From NCBI RefSeq assembly GCF_011601275.1, contig NZ_JAAOLY010000006.1:270467-334466 (forward strand): DNA of 64,000 bases. Reading direction: 5' to 3'. The notes below the pieces were generated by a model. That model was not told where the DNA came from, made no database searches, and worked only from the letters and a program-made list of their open reading frames with translations. Positions 47,019-55,576 of this stretch are shown here, one piece after another. The DNA is from Janthinobacterium lividum. Lineage in GTDB: Bacteria > Pseudomonadota > Gammaproteobacteria > Burkholderiales > Burkholderiaceae_D. The translations under genes were made by a program, and so were the position numbers. The stretch's first letter is position 1. Each line of letters starts with the position of its first letter.

Positions 47019-47304
47019 CAGGTAATACTGTGCCATGTAAACGAAACACGCCGCACCACAAGGCATAGGCTTCCGCTTCCGGATCGATGATGATGCGGTG
47101 GTTCACGCTCTGGTCATATTCGGCGCGCTTGGCCGGGTCGGCTAGGATTTCATAGGCTTTGGTGACGCTCTTGAAGCGCGCCTCGGCGCCAGGGGCCTGG
47201 TTGCGGTCGGGGTGGAAGCGCATGGCCAGCGAACGGTAAACCTTCTTGATTTCATCGTCGCTGGCATTGGGCGCGACACCGAGGACGTTATATAAATTTT
47301 CCAT
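47011..47304 (-). CDS. Small J-domain protein (Hsp70 co-chaperone-like)
   Basis: 97 residues. The J domain fills 1-68: [35 protein letters not shown] with the HPD motif, [23 protein letters not shown]. There is no Gly/Phe or zinc-finger part; about 30 residues follow. The start MENLYN (47304) is preferred to an ATG six codons upstream. J domains stimulate DnaK ATPase. The partners are three downstream genes of unknown function, so this protein may direct DnaK to them. Confidence 0.88.
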   Translation of the reverse strand: MENLYNVLGVAPNASDDEIKKVYRSLAMRFHPDRNQAPGAEARFKSVTKAYEILADPAKRAEYDQSVNHRIIIDPEAEAYALWCGVFRLHGTVLPAD

Positions 47305-47465
47305 AAAAGGCTCCGGGGTCACGTTTTTCTACTAATTAAAGGCGAATTATCCTATAGAACGGCGTCGGCGTCGCTTGCATGCCGGGAAATGGGGGTAAAT
47401 ACGTGCTTATAAAGCGCTTGCGGTACGGTAAAATGCTTTTTACTGTCACTCTTCCGCATTGATCA

Positions 47466-49232
47466 ATGAGCAACGATAAACCGAATACCGCCGCGCCAGC
47501 GCTGGCGCCCAATTTCTTGCGTAACATCATCGAAGCCGACCTGGCTGCCGGCGCCCACGTGCGTCCCGGCCTGCCCCAGGTGATCACGCGTTTCCCGCCG
47601 GAGCCGAACGGCTACCTGCACGTGGGCCACGCCAAGTCGATCTGCGTCAACTTCGGCCTGGCGCGCGACTACGCCGGCCAGTGCAACCTGCGCTTCGACG
47701 ATACCAATCCGGCGAAGGAAGAGCAGGAATACGTCGACACCATCATGGACAGCGTGAAATGGCTGGGCTTTGACTGGGAACCGAAGCATGCCGATGGCCA
47801 GAGCCACCTGCACTACGCGAGCGACTATTTCGACCAGCTGTACGCGATGGCCGAGTACCTGATCACGGCAGGCTTTGCCTATGTGGACAGCCAGAGCGCC
47901 GAAGACATGGCCGCCAACCGCGGCAATTTCGGCCAGGCCGGCAAGAATTCGCCATTCCGCGACCGTCCGCGCGACGAATCGCTGGCCCTGTTCCGCGCCA
48001 TGAAGGCGGGCCAGTTCAAGGATGGCGAGCACATCCTGCGCGCGAAGATGAGCGAAGATGCCATGAGTTCGCCGAACATGAACTTGCGCGACCCGGCCAT
48101 CTACCGCATCCGTCATGCGCACCACCACCGCACGGGCGACGCCTGGTGCATCTATCCGATGTACGACTACACGCACCCGATCTCGGACGCGCTGGAAAAC
48201 ATCACGCATTCGATCTGCACCCTGGAATTCCAGGATCATCGCCCGTTCTACGACTGGCTGCTGGAAACCCTGTCGGCCGGCGGCTTCTTCGCCAAGCCGG
48301 TGCCGCACCAGTATGAATTCTCGCGCCTGAACCTGACCTACATCGTCACCAGCAAGCGCAAGCTGCGCCAGCTGGTGGAAGAAAAAATCGTCGACGGCTG
48401 GGACGACCCCCGCATGCCGACCCTGGTGGGCATGCGCCGCCGCGGCTACACGCCCGAAGCGATTCAATTGATGTGCGAACGCACGGGCGTGACGAAATCC
48501 GACGGCTGGATCGACTACAGCGTGCTGGAAGGCTGTCTGCGCGAAGACCTCGACCCGAAGGCGCCGCGTACGGTGGCCGTGCTGCGTCCGTTGAAACTGA
48601 TCATCGACAATTTCCCCGAAGGCGAAAGCGTGGAATGCACGGCGCCCGTGCACCCGCACTTCCCCGAGCGCGGCTTGCGCACCTTCCCCATCTCGCGCGA
48701 GCTGTGGATCGAGGAAGACGACTTCATGGAAGTGCCGAACAAGGGCTATTTCCGCCTGTATCCGCCGATTGACGACAAGCCGGGCAGCAAGGTTCGCCTG
48801 CGCTATGGCTACGTGATCGAGTGCACGGGCTTTGACAAGGATGCGGACGGCAAGGTCATCGCCGTGCATTGCACCTATTTCCCGGACAGCAAGTCGGGCA
48901 CGGAAGGCAGCGCCAACTACAAGGTCAAGGGCAATATGCACTGGGTCAGCGCGCCGACGGCGATTCCCGCCGAAGTGCGCCTGTACGACCGCCTGTTTAC
49001 GGACCCGCAGCCGGACGCGGGCGGCAAGGACTTCAAGCTGGCCTTGAATCCGCTGGCCAAGGAAGTGGTGCAAGCGTGGCTGGAACCGGGCGCGGAACTG
49101 GCCCAGCCGGAACAGCGCTTCCAGTTCGAGCGCCACGGCTACTTCGCGGCCGACCGCGTCGACAGCCAGCCTGGCAAGCCCGTCTTCAACCGCATCGTCA
49201 CCCTGAAAGACAGCTGGCAGCCTGCCAAGTAA
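47466..49232 (+). CDS. glnS: Glutaminyl-tRNA synthetase
   Basis: 588 residues, usual length. FPPEPNGYLHVGHAKSI holds the HIGH motif and TYIVTSKRKLRQL the KMSKS-type loop. The anticodon-binding barrel fills the C-terminal third. Cytoplasmic, charges tRNA-Gln directly. The ATG at 47466 overlaps no neighbour; it is divergent from the J-domain operon. Confidence 0.97.
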   Translation: MSNDKPNTAAPALAPNFLRNIIEADLAAGAHVRPGLPQVITRFPPEPNGYLHVGHAKSICVNFGLARDYAGQCNLRFDDTNPAKEEQEYVDTIMDSVKWLGFDWEPKHADGQSHLHYASDYFDQLYAMAEYLITAGFAYVDSQSAEDMAANRGNFGQAGKNSPFRDRPRDESLALFRAMKAGQFKDGEHILRAKMSEDAMSSPNMNLRDPAIYRIRHAHHHRTGDAWCIYPMYDYTHPISDALENITHSICTLEFQDHRPFYDWLLETLSAGGFFAKPVPHQYEFSRLNLTYIVTSKRKLRQLVEEKIVDGWDDPRMPTLVGMRRRGYTPEAIQLMCERTGVTKSDGWIDYSVLEGCLREDLDPKAPRTVAVLRPLKLIIDNFPEGESVECTAPVHPHFPERGLRTFPISRELWIEEDDFMEVPNKGYFRLYPPIDDKPGSKVRLRYGYVIECTGFDKDADGKVIAVHCTYFPDSKSGTEGSANYKVKGNMHWVSAPTAIPAEVRLYDRLFTDPQPDAGGKDFKLALNPLAKEVVQAWLEPGAELAQPEQRFQFERHGYFAADRVDSQPGKPVFNRIVTLKDSWQPAK

Positions 49233-49247
49233 GGCGCCGGACGACTC

Positions 49248-49275
49248 AAAAAAAACCGCTGCGGCGGTTTTTTTT
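49248..49275 (+). terminator. Intrinsic terminator after glnS
   Basis: AAAAAACCGC pairs with GCGGTTTTTT around a tiny loop; an eight-T run follows. Its A side would also allow minus-strand use. Confidence 0.85.
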
Positions 49276-49299
49276 CGTTTCAACGAGAAATATTGCCTG

Positions 49300-49329
49300 T
49301 TGACTATATTCACGATAATTTTGTATATT
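49300..49329 (+). promoter_or_regulatory. Probable sigma-70 promoter of the CHASE kinase gene
   Basis: TTGACT (49300-49305) and TATATT (49324-49329), 18 bp apart, lie 81 bp upstream of the first possible ATG in a conspicuously AT-rich stretch. Confidence 0.55.
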
Positions 49330-49409
49330 AGGCAGCTATTGAGCAATTTGCAATTTCAATAGCGCTTGTACAACACAGTCGCCCAGGCGGCACTCGATTC
49401 CTCTTCCTG

Positions 49410-51269
49410 ATGCGGATGGCGATGTCTTCTACTGCCGGCGAACACCCCTTATCTGCTGAAAAAAGACCGCTGTGGCTGCTCGGCTTTGTGATGTCGACGA
49501 TGGTGGGCCTGCTGTTTTACATGGCCGCCTCGCTGTCGATCGAAAACGATGCCAGCGAGCTGTTCGACAATCTGGCCCGCAATACCCAGAAAAACATCGA
49601 ATCGCGCGTCAAATCGTATGCCAACCTGCTGCGCGGCACGGCCAGCCTGTTCCACGCCAACGACCACGTGAGCCGCGAGCAATTCCACCGCTACGTGAAA
49701 AACATCGCCCTGCAACAGAACTACCCGGGGGTGATGAACCTCAATTACAGCCAGGAACTCGACGAGTCGCAGCGCGCCGCCTTCGAAGCGGCCATGCAGC
49801 GCGGCTATCCGCCGGGGCGCGACGGCTATCCGGCGTTTGCCATCCATCCGCCCGCCCCGCGCGAGCGCTACTCCGTGCTGGTGTACATCGAGCCGATTGC
49901 CAGCGCCCCGGAAAAATATGGCTATGACATCGCTTCGCGCCCCCTGATCGCCGAAGCGCTGGCGCTGTCGCGCGATTCCGGCCACATCAGCAATTCTGGC
50001 GTGCCCGTGCCGATGGAAGGCCGTCCCCAATTGACGGGCATGGCCATGCGCCTGCCCGTGTACCGCTACGGCATGCCGGTCGATACGGTGGAGCAGCGGC
50101 GCGCGGCTTACCAGGGGTCCGTCGGCATCGGCTACGACCTGGTGACGATGATGCGCAGCGCGCTGGCCGACATGCCGGTGCGCAACGTCCGCCTGACCCT
50201 GTTCGATATCGGCCCGCAGGCGCGCGCACCGCTGCAACTGCCGCACGATATGCGCCCCATTTTCGACAGCACGACGGCGGGCATGCATGCGCCTTGGTGG
50301 CTGCCCGGCAACTCGGGACGCTACCTGAGCAGCACGATGCTGATCGAACACAACAGCCGCGTGTGGCAAGCGCTGTTCAGCGTGCGCAAGAGCGACCTGT
50401 ATACGCGCTTCGACGCCTTTTTGCCATGGCTGGCCCTGCTGATCGGCTTTGCCAGCACCATGCTGCTGTATATGCTGTTCCACACCCTGGCGTCGTCGCG
50501 CCGGCGCGCCATCCAGATGGCCAATGGCATGACGGAGGAATTACGCGCCAGCCAGATCCGTCTGCAGCTGTCGCACCAAAAACTGCGCCGCCTGGCGGCC
50601 CATGCCGACCAGATCAAGGAAGAAGAGCGCAAGCGCATCGCGCGCGAAATCCACGACGACCTGGGACAGAACCTGCTGGTCTTGCGCATCGACGCCGACA
50701 TGCTGGCCTCGCGCACGCATCGCCGCCACCCGCGCCTGAACGCCCGCGCCCGCTCGACCCTGGAGCAGATCGACGCCACCATCAAGAGCGTGCGGCAGAT
50801 CATCAACGACTTGCGCCCTACCGTACTGGACCTGGGCGTGAATGCGGCCGTCGAATGGCAGGTGGCGCAATTTCGCCAGCGCACGGGCATCGCCTGCGAA
50901 GTGAGCGAAAGCCATGACGACATTTGCCTCAGCGATCAATGCGCGACGGCCCTGTTTCGCATCCTGCAAGAGTCGCTCAGCAATATTTCCCAGCATGCGA
51001 ATGCCAGCCGCGTGCAAGTCAAGCTGGAAAAGTGCCGCGATACGGTGTCGATGAGCATCAGCGACAACGGCGTAGGCGCGGCCATCGACGGGCGCAACAA
51101 GCTGGGCTCGTTTGGCCTGGTGGGCATCGAGGAGCGCATAAAATTGCTGGGCGGCACTTTTTACATCGAAAGCAGCCCCGGCGCCGGCATGAGCGTGCAC
51201 GTCAGCGTGCCGCTGGGCGCGGACGCCACCGCGTTTCCCTACCAGGAAGAAAGCCGGGTCAGCAGTTGA
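49410..51269 (+). CDS. CHASE-domain sensor histidine kinase (NarL-type)
   Basis: About 619 residues. Membrane helix near 21-42, periplasmic CHASE domain about 75-230 (NLNYSQELDESQRAAFEAAM, YEPIASAPEKYGYDIASRP-like), second helix near 332-353, coiled coil, then HisKA_3 (KRIAREIHDDLGQNLLVLRI, phospho-His near 414) and HATPase (SLSNISQHANASRV, SDNGVGA). CHASE binds small extracellular ligands. Several ATGs near 49410-49425 are possible starts. No LuxR-type response regulator is nearby, so its partner is outside the window. Confidence 0.88.
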   Translation: MRMAMSSTAGEHPLSAEKRPLWLLGFVMSTMVGLLFYMAASLSIENDASELFDNLARNTQKNIESRVKSYANLLRGTASLFHANDHVSREQFHRYVKNIALQQNYPGVMNLNYSQELDESQRAAFEAAMQRGYPPGRDGYPAFAIHPPAPRERYSVLVYIEPIASAPEKYGYDIASRPLIAEALALSRDSGHISNSGVPVPMEGRPQLTGMAMRLPVYRYGMPVDTVEQRRAAYQGSVGIGYDLVTMMRSALADMPVRNVRLTLFDIGPQARAPLQLPHDMRPIFDSTTAGMHAPWWLPGNSGRYLSSTMLIEHNSRVWQALFSVRKSDLYTRFDAFLPWLALLIGFASTMLLYMLFHTLASSRRRAIQMANGMTEELRASQIRLQLSHQKLRRLAAHADQIKEEERKRIAREIHDDLGQNLLVLRIDADMLASRTHRRHPRLNARARSTLEQIDATIKSVRQIINDLRPTVLDLGVNAAVEWQVAQFRQRTGIACEVSESHDDICLSDQCATALFRILQESLSNISQHANASRVQVKLEKCRDTVSMSISDNGVGAAIDGRNKLGSFGLVGIEERIKLLGGTFYIESSPGAGMSVHVSVPLGADATAFPYQEESRVSS

Positions 51270-51289
51270 CAGGCGTACGCACGCATGAA

Positions 51290-51304
51290 GCAAGCTCAGC
51301 TTGC
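51290..51304. repeat. Short inverted repeat after the CHASE kinase gene
   Basis: GCAAGCT-C-AGCTTGC, 7-bp arms with a 1-nt centre, lies 20 bp after the stop. Without a T run it is more a protein site than a terminator. Confidence 0.4.
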
Positions 51305-51456
51305 ATATTTCGTAATTAGATGCAATATTGATGTAGAACAACTCAGCGCCCGCCCGCCATGGGCCAGGCATTCCTCGACCACTTGCCAGGAGTACGCACC
51401 CGCCGCTTTCCCTTGTTTCACCGTATTTCCCACAACGCTCTTACCAAAGGACATTC

Positions 51457-52170
51457 ATGGATACGAACGACAGTTTCAAGGCAATTGCCGATTTGAATTT
51501 GGACGCGATCAAGGTCAAGCTGATGCACCGCGAGTCAGGCGAGGGATGGAGCCTGGAGAAGGCGAATGCGGTGGAATTCGAATACCGCCGCTTCCTGATC
51601 CTGATGAAACAGTTTCCGGAAGAAGAAACGGCGCCGCTGATGGACGTCGATACCTTCTGGCACTACCACATCCTCGACACCCTGAAATATGCGGCCGATT
51701 GCGAACAGGTGTTCGGCTACTTCCTCCATCATTTCCCATACATCGGCTTGCGCGGCGAAGACGACGAAGCGGCGCACCATCGCGTGGGCGAGCGCATGAA
51801 GCAGCTGTATGAACAAACGTTCGGGGAAGATTATATTCGCGCAGAAACGGCGTATTCGGGGCGCGCCGTACAGGCGGCGTATTCGGGACGGGCTGTGCAG
51901 GCTGCGTATTCAGGACGGGCTGTGCAAACAGCATTTTCCAGTGCGGCGGTACAGGCAACGGCCTACTCGGGCCGGGCCGTGCAAACGGCGTTTTCCAGCG
52001 CGGCGGTGCAGGCGACGGCGTATTCGGGCCGCGCAACCGGGGCTGCCAGCACCGCATTTTCCAGCGCGCCCGCCTCACTGGCTGCAGCGGTGGTCAAGTC
52101 GTCTTCGACTGGCCTGGAAATGGGGCGTTTCTATGTCGATCGTCCGGTACTGAACCGCGACCCGCAATAG
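51457..52170 (+). CDS. GRDP-like protein with selected YSGRAVQ repeat tail
   Basis: 237 residues in two parts. Residues 1-130 fold: VEFEYRRFLILMKQFPEEE, DVDTFWHYHILDTLKYAADCEQVFGYFLHHFPYIGLRG, resembling the glycine-rich-domain-protein-like (GRDP/DUF1399) core with conserved WHYHI, DC and HH. Residues 132-204 are tandem repeats: AYSGRAVQA three times, then AFSSAAVQAT alternating with AYSGRAVQT (details in findings). AAAGGA lies before the ATG. A short tail ends RPVLNRDPQ. No signal peptide. The function is unknown. Confidence 0.8.
   Translation: MDTNDSFKAIADLNLDAIKVKLMHRESGEGWSLEKANAVEFEYRRFLILMKQFPEEETAPLMDVDTFWHYHILDTLKYAADCEQVFGYFLHHFPYIGLRGEDDEAAHHRVGERMKQLYEQTFGEDYIRAETAYSGRAVQAAYSGRAVQAAYSGRAVQTAFSSAAVQATAYSGRAVQTAFSSAAVQATAYSGRATGAASTAFSSAPASLAAAVVKSSSTGLEMGRFYVDRPVLNRDPQ
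51850..52068 (+). repeat. 27/30-bp coding tandem repeats
   Basis: Eight units of 9-12 codons encode AYSGRAVQA/T and AFSSAAVQAT. A 57-bp higher-order unit occurs twice with identical protein and ten silent differences. Confidence 0.9.
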
Positions 52171-52257
52171 AAAAGCGGAAAACAGATGTGGCTGCCGCAC
52201 GCGGCAAGCCTGACTTACCCAGACGGCACCTCTCAGTTTGCCGTCTGTCAGGCGCTC

Positions 52258-52497
52258 TTAGGCAGCCATCAACTCGCGCAGTTCACGAATGCTGAAATCG
52301 CTGATTTCATGCATGCGGATGAGGATCGTGGCGCCGATCGGCAAGGTGTTGTGACGAATCTTGCTGATAACAGGTGGCGCCACTTCCAGAGCTCGCGACA
52401 AGGCGGCATCGTTTTTCAGTTGCAGCTTGTCGATGATCGCATCGAGGACGCGATTCGGGTTGTACGTAGGCAAAGAGGTAATTTGTTTGAGAGACAT
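52258..52497 (-). CDS. Small helix-turn-helix protein (XRE-like)
   Basis: 79 residues, start MSLKQITSLPTYNPNRVLDAI at 52497. LKNDAALSRALEVAPPVISKIRHNTLPIGATILIRMHE is a Cro/XRE-type HTH with typical LSRAL..PPVISKI spacing. No second domain. The upstream 240 bp are AT-rich with inverted repeat TGCGGC-N6-GCCGCA at 52595-52612 and a TATTAT -10-like box. Such small proteins often autoregulate or control a neighbour. Confidence 0.75.
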   Translation of the reverse strand: MSLKQITSLPTYNPNRVLDAIIDKLQLKNDAALSRALEVAPPVISKIRHNTLPIGATILIRMHEISDFSIRELRELMAA

Positions 52498-52594
52498 GAT
52501 CAAAAATCCGTACTTGTTGTATTAGAGCGAAAAGAAACCGAATGCCTCTTTCACAATAATTCAGGGTAAACACACTAAAAAGCGCCATCACTTA

Positions 52595-52612
52595 TGCGGC
52601 TTTTACGCCGCA
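52595..52612. repeat. Inverted repeat in the HTH upstream region
   Basis: TGCGGC-N6-GCCGCA, about 100 bp upstream of the XRE-like gene, in an AT-rich stretch where a GC palindrome stands out. Candidate operator. Confidence 0.45.
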
Positions 52613-52739
52613 AACAATATAATACACGCTATTGTTGATTTTTGCGTAACTTAAAGCAAAATTGTGATAATTGAAGAGAATTGACGCACTTGGAATGTGC
52701 TAGAGGATAACTCAAATCGGAAAAATTTGCTGCACGTCA

Positions 52740-53009
52740 TCAATTTTTACGATGGGCAACACCGCTATGCATGAGCCAGGCTATGGCCATGAGGGTGCCC
52801 AGGCGGGCCATTTCAGCGGATAGATGCCAGCCTTGCGCGGCCACGCCGGCCGGGGAGGCAAGCGGGCAAGTGCATGGGAAATCGTCGACGCGGCACCAGG
52901 CCAGTTGCCGGCGAATTTCATCGGGCGGCGGCGGCGGCTGCAGCGCACGTTCGCGGCGGCGCATATAGGCGCGCACCTGCTCCTTGCTGGGGTGATTCGT
53001 AGCTCGCAT
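52740..53009 (-). CDS. Small hypothetical protein
   Basis: 89 residues, start MRATNHPSKEQVRAYMRRRERALQ with AGGAG upstream. The N-terminal half is basic and helical with a PPPPPDEIRRQLAW segment; a short hydrophobic stretch (LGTLMAIAWLMHSG) and Cys pair PCTC follow. No family is recognised. Confidence 0.55.
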   Translation of the reverse strand: MRATNHPSKEQVRAYMRRRERALQPPPPPDEIRRQLAWCRVDDFPCTCPLASPAGVAAQGWHLSAEMARLGTLMAIAWLMHSGVAHRKN

Positions 53010-53196
53010 GGCTCGCTCCTGCTGACGGGAAACAACGTCACGCTAGTTGTAGATGCAGAGCCCGTCACAAGAGCCCAGACGCGTGACGACATTGCTCACC
53101 ATATCGCCAGCGCGCCGTGACGCGTTTGCGCTGCATCAAATGGCACGGCCCCGGTGTTGCGCCGAAGCCCGTACTGCCCCACGGCCTGCTTCCGTC

Positions 53197-53457
53197 TTAT
53201 TTCTTTTGCTGGCGCACGCGCTGTTGCTGCTTTTCCTGCGTTTGCTGGCGGTTCTGCTTGCGCTCGAACAGGGCGACCGCATCCTTCTTGGCTTGCTCGA
53301 CGGTGCGCATTTCTTCATGCGCATCGTGCGGGACGAAAAATTCGGCGTCCTGCGCCGCCACGACCAGCTTGATGGCGGCCTCGTCGTCGAGGTCGTACAG
53401 TTCCGTCAGGACGGTGGTGACCTCGTCCAGGTATGCTTCGTAAGTGAGGGTGCTCAT
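53197..53457 (-). CDS. Small hypothetical acidic/basic protein
   Basis: 86 residues, start MSTLTYEAYLDEVTTVLTEL at 53457 with AAGGAA upstream. The first 60 residues are acidic helices (LYDLDDEAAIKLVVAAQDAEFFVPHDAHEEMRT); the tail is Gln/Lys/Arg-rich and probably coiled or disordered (RKQNRQQTQEKQQQRVRQQ). No family is recognised. Confidence 0.65.
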   Translation of the reverse strand: MSTLTYEAYLDEVTTVLTELYDLDDEAAIKLVVAAQDAEFFVPHDAHEEMRTVEQAKKDAVALFERKQNRQQTQEKQQQRVRQQKK

Positions 53458-53540
53458 GCTGTATTCCTTAAGTGAGTGGCGCAGCGCGGGAACGGCGCGC
53501 TGCGCGCCGGCCCAGCAAAGTGCGCAGATAACCGGCCATT

Positions 53541-54458
53541 TTACCCGATGCCGGCCCCGCCGGCTGCCATCGCCTGCAAGGCATCGGCCACGCGCGCGTA
53601 GCGCAGGCGCACGCCCAGCTCGCACTTGATGCGGGTATTGTGCAGCCGGCGCGATTCGGACATGAACGACAGCAGCATCGGCGTGACCACTTGCCGCAGT
53701 TCGGCACGCGGCAGGCGCGGCGGGCGCGGCAGGCCGAACGTGTCGGCCACGGCATCGAAATACTCGGCCATTTTGAGTTCGCTGTCATCGCTGGCGTGAT
53801 ACACGCGTCCCGGCTTGCCCCGCCACAAGGCCCGTTCGATGATGCGCGCCAGGTCGTCGGCATGAATATGATTGGTGTACACATCGTCATCCGCGGCCAG
53901 GGCCGGCGTGCCTTCGCGCAAGCGCTTCAACGGCAGACGGTTGTCCGCATAAATGCCGGGCACGCGCAGGATGGCCACCTTGGCGCCGCAGCGCGCGCCC
54001 CAGCCGCGCAGAACCTGTTCGGCGTCCACGCGCCGCTTCGCCCGCGCATTCGCCGGCGCCGTCGGCCGCGTTTCATCGACCCGGGCGCCAGCGCAATCGC
54101 CATATACGCCGCTGGTGCTCACATACACCATGCGTGCATGCTCGGGTAAAATGGCGGCCAGATTGCGCGTGCGCCGGTCCAGCAAGCCCGACGACAGGGG
54201 CGGCGCCAGGTGCACGACCCTCGACGCCAGTCCCGCCAGCCGTTTCAGGCTGGCGCGGTCGTCGAGGTTGGCCACGATGGGCACGGCGCCGGCTTCCCGC
54301 AACTGCGCGCAGCGCGCCGGCTGGCTGGTGACGGCAAAGACGCGAAAGCGCGTGCGCAGCAGGGGCAGCAGCCGCATGCCGACGTCGCCGCAACCGAGGA
54401 TCAGCAAGCGCGGCAAGCCTGACGGCTTGCGCAAAGAGTGCATTAACATATTTTTCAT
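53541..54458 (-). CDS. NAD(P)-dependent epimerase/dehydratase-like protein
   Basis: About 305 residues. LLILGCGDVGMRLLPLL is the dinucleotide-binding loop; VYVSTSGVYGDCAGARVDE and YTNHIHADDLARIIERAL match the SDR-like YeeZ-type family. The start is 54458 or 54449 (MKNML). It is divergent from the ferredoxin reductase, 12 bp apart start to start. The substrate is unknown. Confidence 0.82.
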   Translation of the reverse strand: MKNMLMHSLRKPSGLPRLLILGCGDVGMRLLPLLRTRFRVFAVTSQPARCAQLREAGAVPIVANLDDRASLKRLAGLASRVVHLAPPLSSGLLDRRTRNLAAILPEHARMVYVSTSGVYGDCAGARVDETRPTAPANARAKRRVDAEQVLRGWGARCGAKVAILRVPGIYADNRLPLKRLREGTPALAADDDVYTNHIHADDLARIIERALWRGKPGRVYHASDDSELKMAEYFDAVADTFGLPRPPRLPRAELRQVVTPMLLSFMSESRRLHNTRIKCELGVRLRYARVADALQAMAAGGAGIG

Positions 54459-54470
54459 CTCAAGGATTGT

Positions 54471-55496
54471 ATGACTTTTCAAGTTACTGTTCAGCCCAGC
54501 GGCCACCAGTTCAGCTGCGAAGCGGACGAAACCGTGCTGGCGGCGGCGATACGCGCCGGCGTGGGCTTGCCGTATGGCTGTAAAAATGGCGCCTGCGGTT
54601 CCTGCAAGGGCAAAGTGGTTTCCGGTACCGTCCAGCACAAGGCGCACCAGCAGCGCGCCCTGACGCCGGAAGAGGCAGCGGCCGGCTTTTCCCTGTTCTG
54701 CTGCGCCACCACGAACGCCGACCTCGTCATCGAAGCGCGCGAAGTGGCGGGCAGCAGCGACTACCCGATCAAGAAAATGCCGTCGCGCGTGACCACCATC
54801 GAGAAAGTCGCCCCCGACGTCGTCGTGCTGACCCTGCAGTTGCCAGCCAGCGAGCGCCTCAACTACCGCGCCGGACAGTATATCGAAATCTTGTTGCGCG
54901 ACAACAAGCGCCGCAGCTACAGCATGGCCAGCGCGCCCGCCGACGGCGGCCCCGTGACCCTGCACATCCGCCACCTGCCGGGCGGCCTGTTCACGGACCA
55001 GGTATTTGGCACCATGAAAGAGCGCGACATCCTGCGCTTCGAAGGCCCGATGGGCACCTTCTTCCTGCGCGAAGATTCCGACAAGCCCGTGGTGCTGCTG
55101 GCCTCGGGCACGGGCTTTGCCCCGCTGAAAGCCATCGTCGAGCACATGATCAACGAGCGCTCCACGCGCCCGATCACCCTGTACTGGGGCGGCCGCCGTC
55201 CGCACGACCTGTACATGGATGCGCTGTGCCGCCAGTGGGCCGCCGACTTGCCGCAGTTCACCTATGTGCCCGTCGTCTCGGACGCCCTGCCGGAAGACGG
55301 CTGGAGCGGCCGCACGGGCTTCGTGCACCAGGCCGTCATCGCCGATATTCCGGATATGTCCGCGTATCAGGTGTATGCCTGCGGCGCGCCCGTGATGGTC
55401 GATTCGGCTCACCGCGATTTCGTGCAGCTGTGCCAGCTTCCAGCCGACGAGTTTTACGCGGACGCCTTCACCACGGAAGCCGACCTGGCCAAGTAA
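54471..55496 (+). CDS. 2Fe-2S ferredoxin-NAD(P)H reductase (AscD-like)
   Basis: 341 residues. N-terminal plant-type ferredoxin with GCKNGACGSCKG and FCCATT (four cluster Cys), then FAD domain RRSYSMASAP and NAD domain VVLLASGTGFAPLKAI. Resembles CDP-6-deoxy-delta-3,4-glucoseen reductase and oxygenase reductases; it moves electrons from NAD(P)H to a partner. AAGGATTGT precedes the ATG. Its oxygenase or dehydratase partner is not next to it, so the role is open. Confidence 0.88.
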   Translation: MTFQVTVQPSGHQFSCEADETVLAAAIRAGVGLPYGCKNGACGSCKGKVVSGTVQHKAHQQRALTPEEAAAGFSLFCCATTNADLVIEAREVAGSSDYPIKKMPSRVTTIEKVAPDVVVLTLQLPASERLNYRAGQYIEILLRDNKRRSYSMASAPADGGPVTLHIRHLPGGLFTDQVFGTMKERDILRFEGPMGTFFLREDSDKPVVLLASGTGFAPLKAIVEHMINERSTRPITLYWGGRRPHDLYMDALCRQWAADLPQFTYVPVVSDALPEDGWSGRTGFVHQAVIADIPDMSAYQVYACGAPVMVDSAHRDFVQLCQLPADEFYADAFTTEADLAK

Positions 55497-55576
55497 GCAT
55501 CCAGACAGCGGGATGCTGCAGGTGCGGCATCCGCTGCCGCCACCCGCCTCATCCCGCCGCTCCCTGGAAAGTGTTC

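Noticed and set aside
51850..52068. CRISPR-like interpretation of the repeat region
   Set aside because: The repeats have no spacers and differ at third codon positions; they are coding repeats.
52498..52739. AT-rich gap as a possible mobile-element remnant
   Set aside because: It has no transposase fragment, no terminal repeats and no target duplication; promoter of the small HTH gene explains it.
53541..55412. Very long minus-strand open frame including the epimerase-like gene
   Set aside because: The part upstream of 54458 is antisense to the ferredoxin reductase, which has clear cluster and FAD motifs, so only 53541-54458 is kept.
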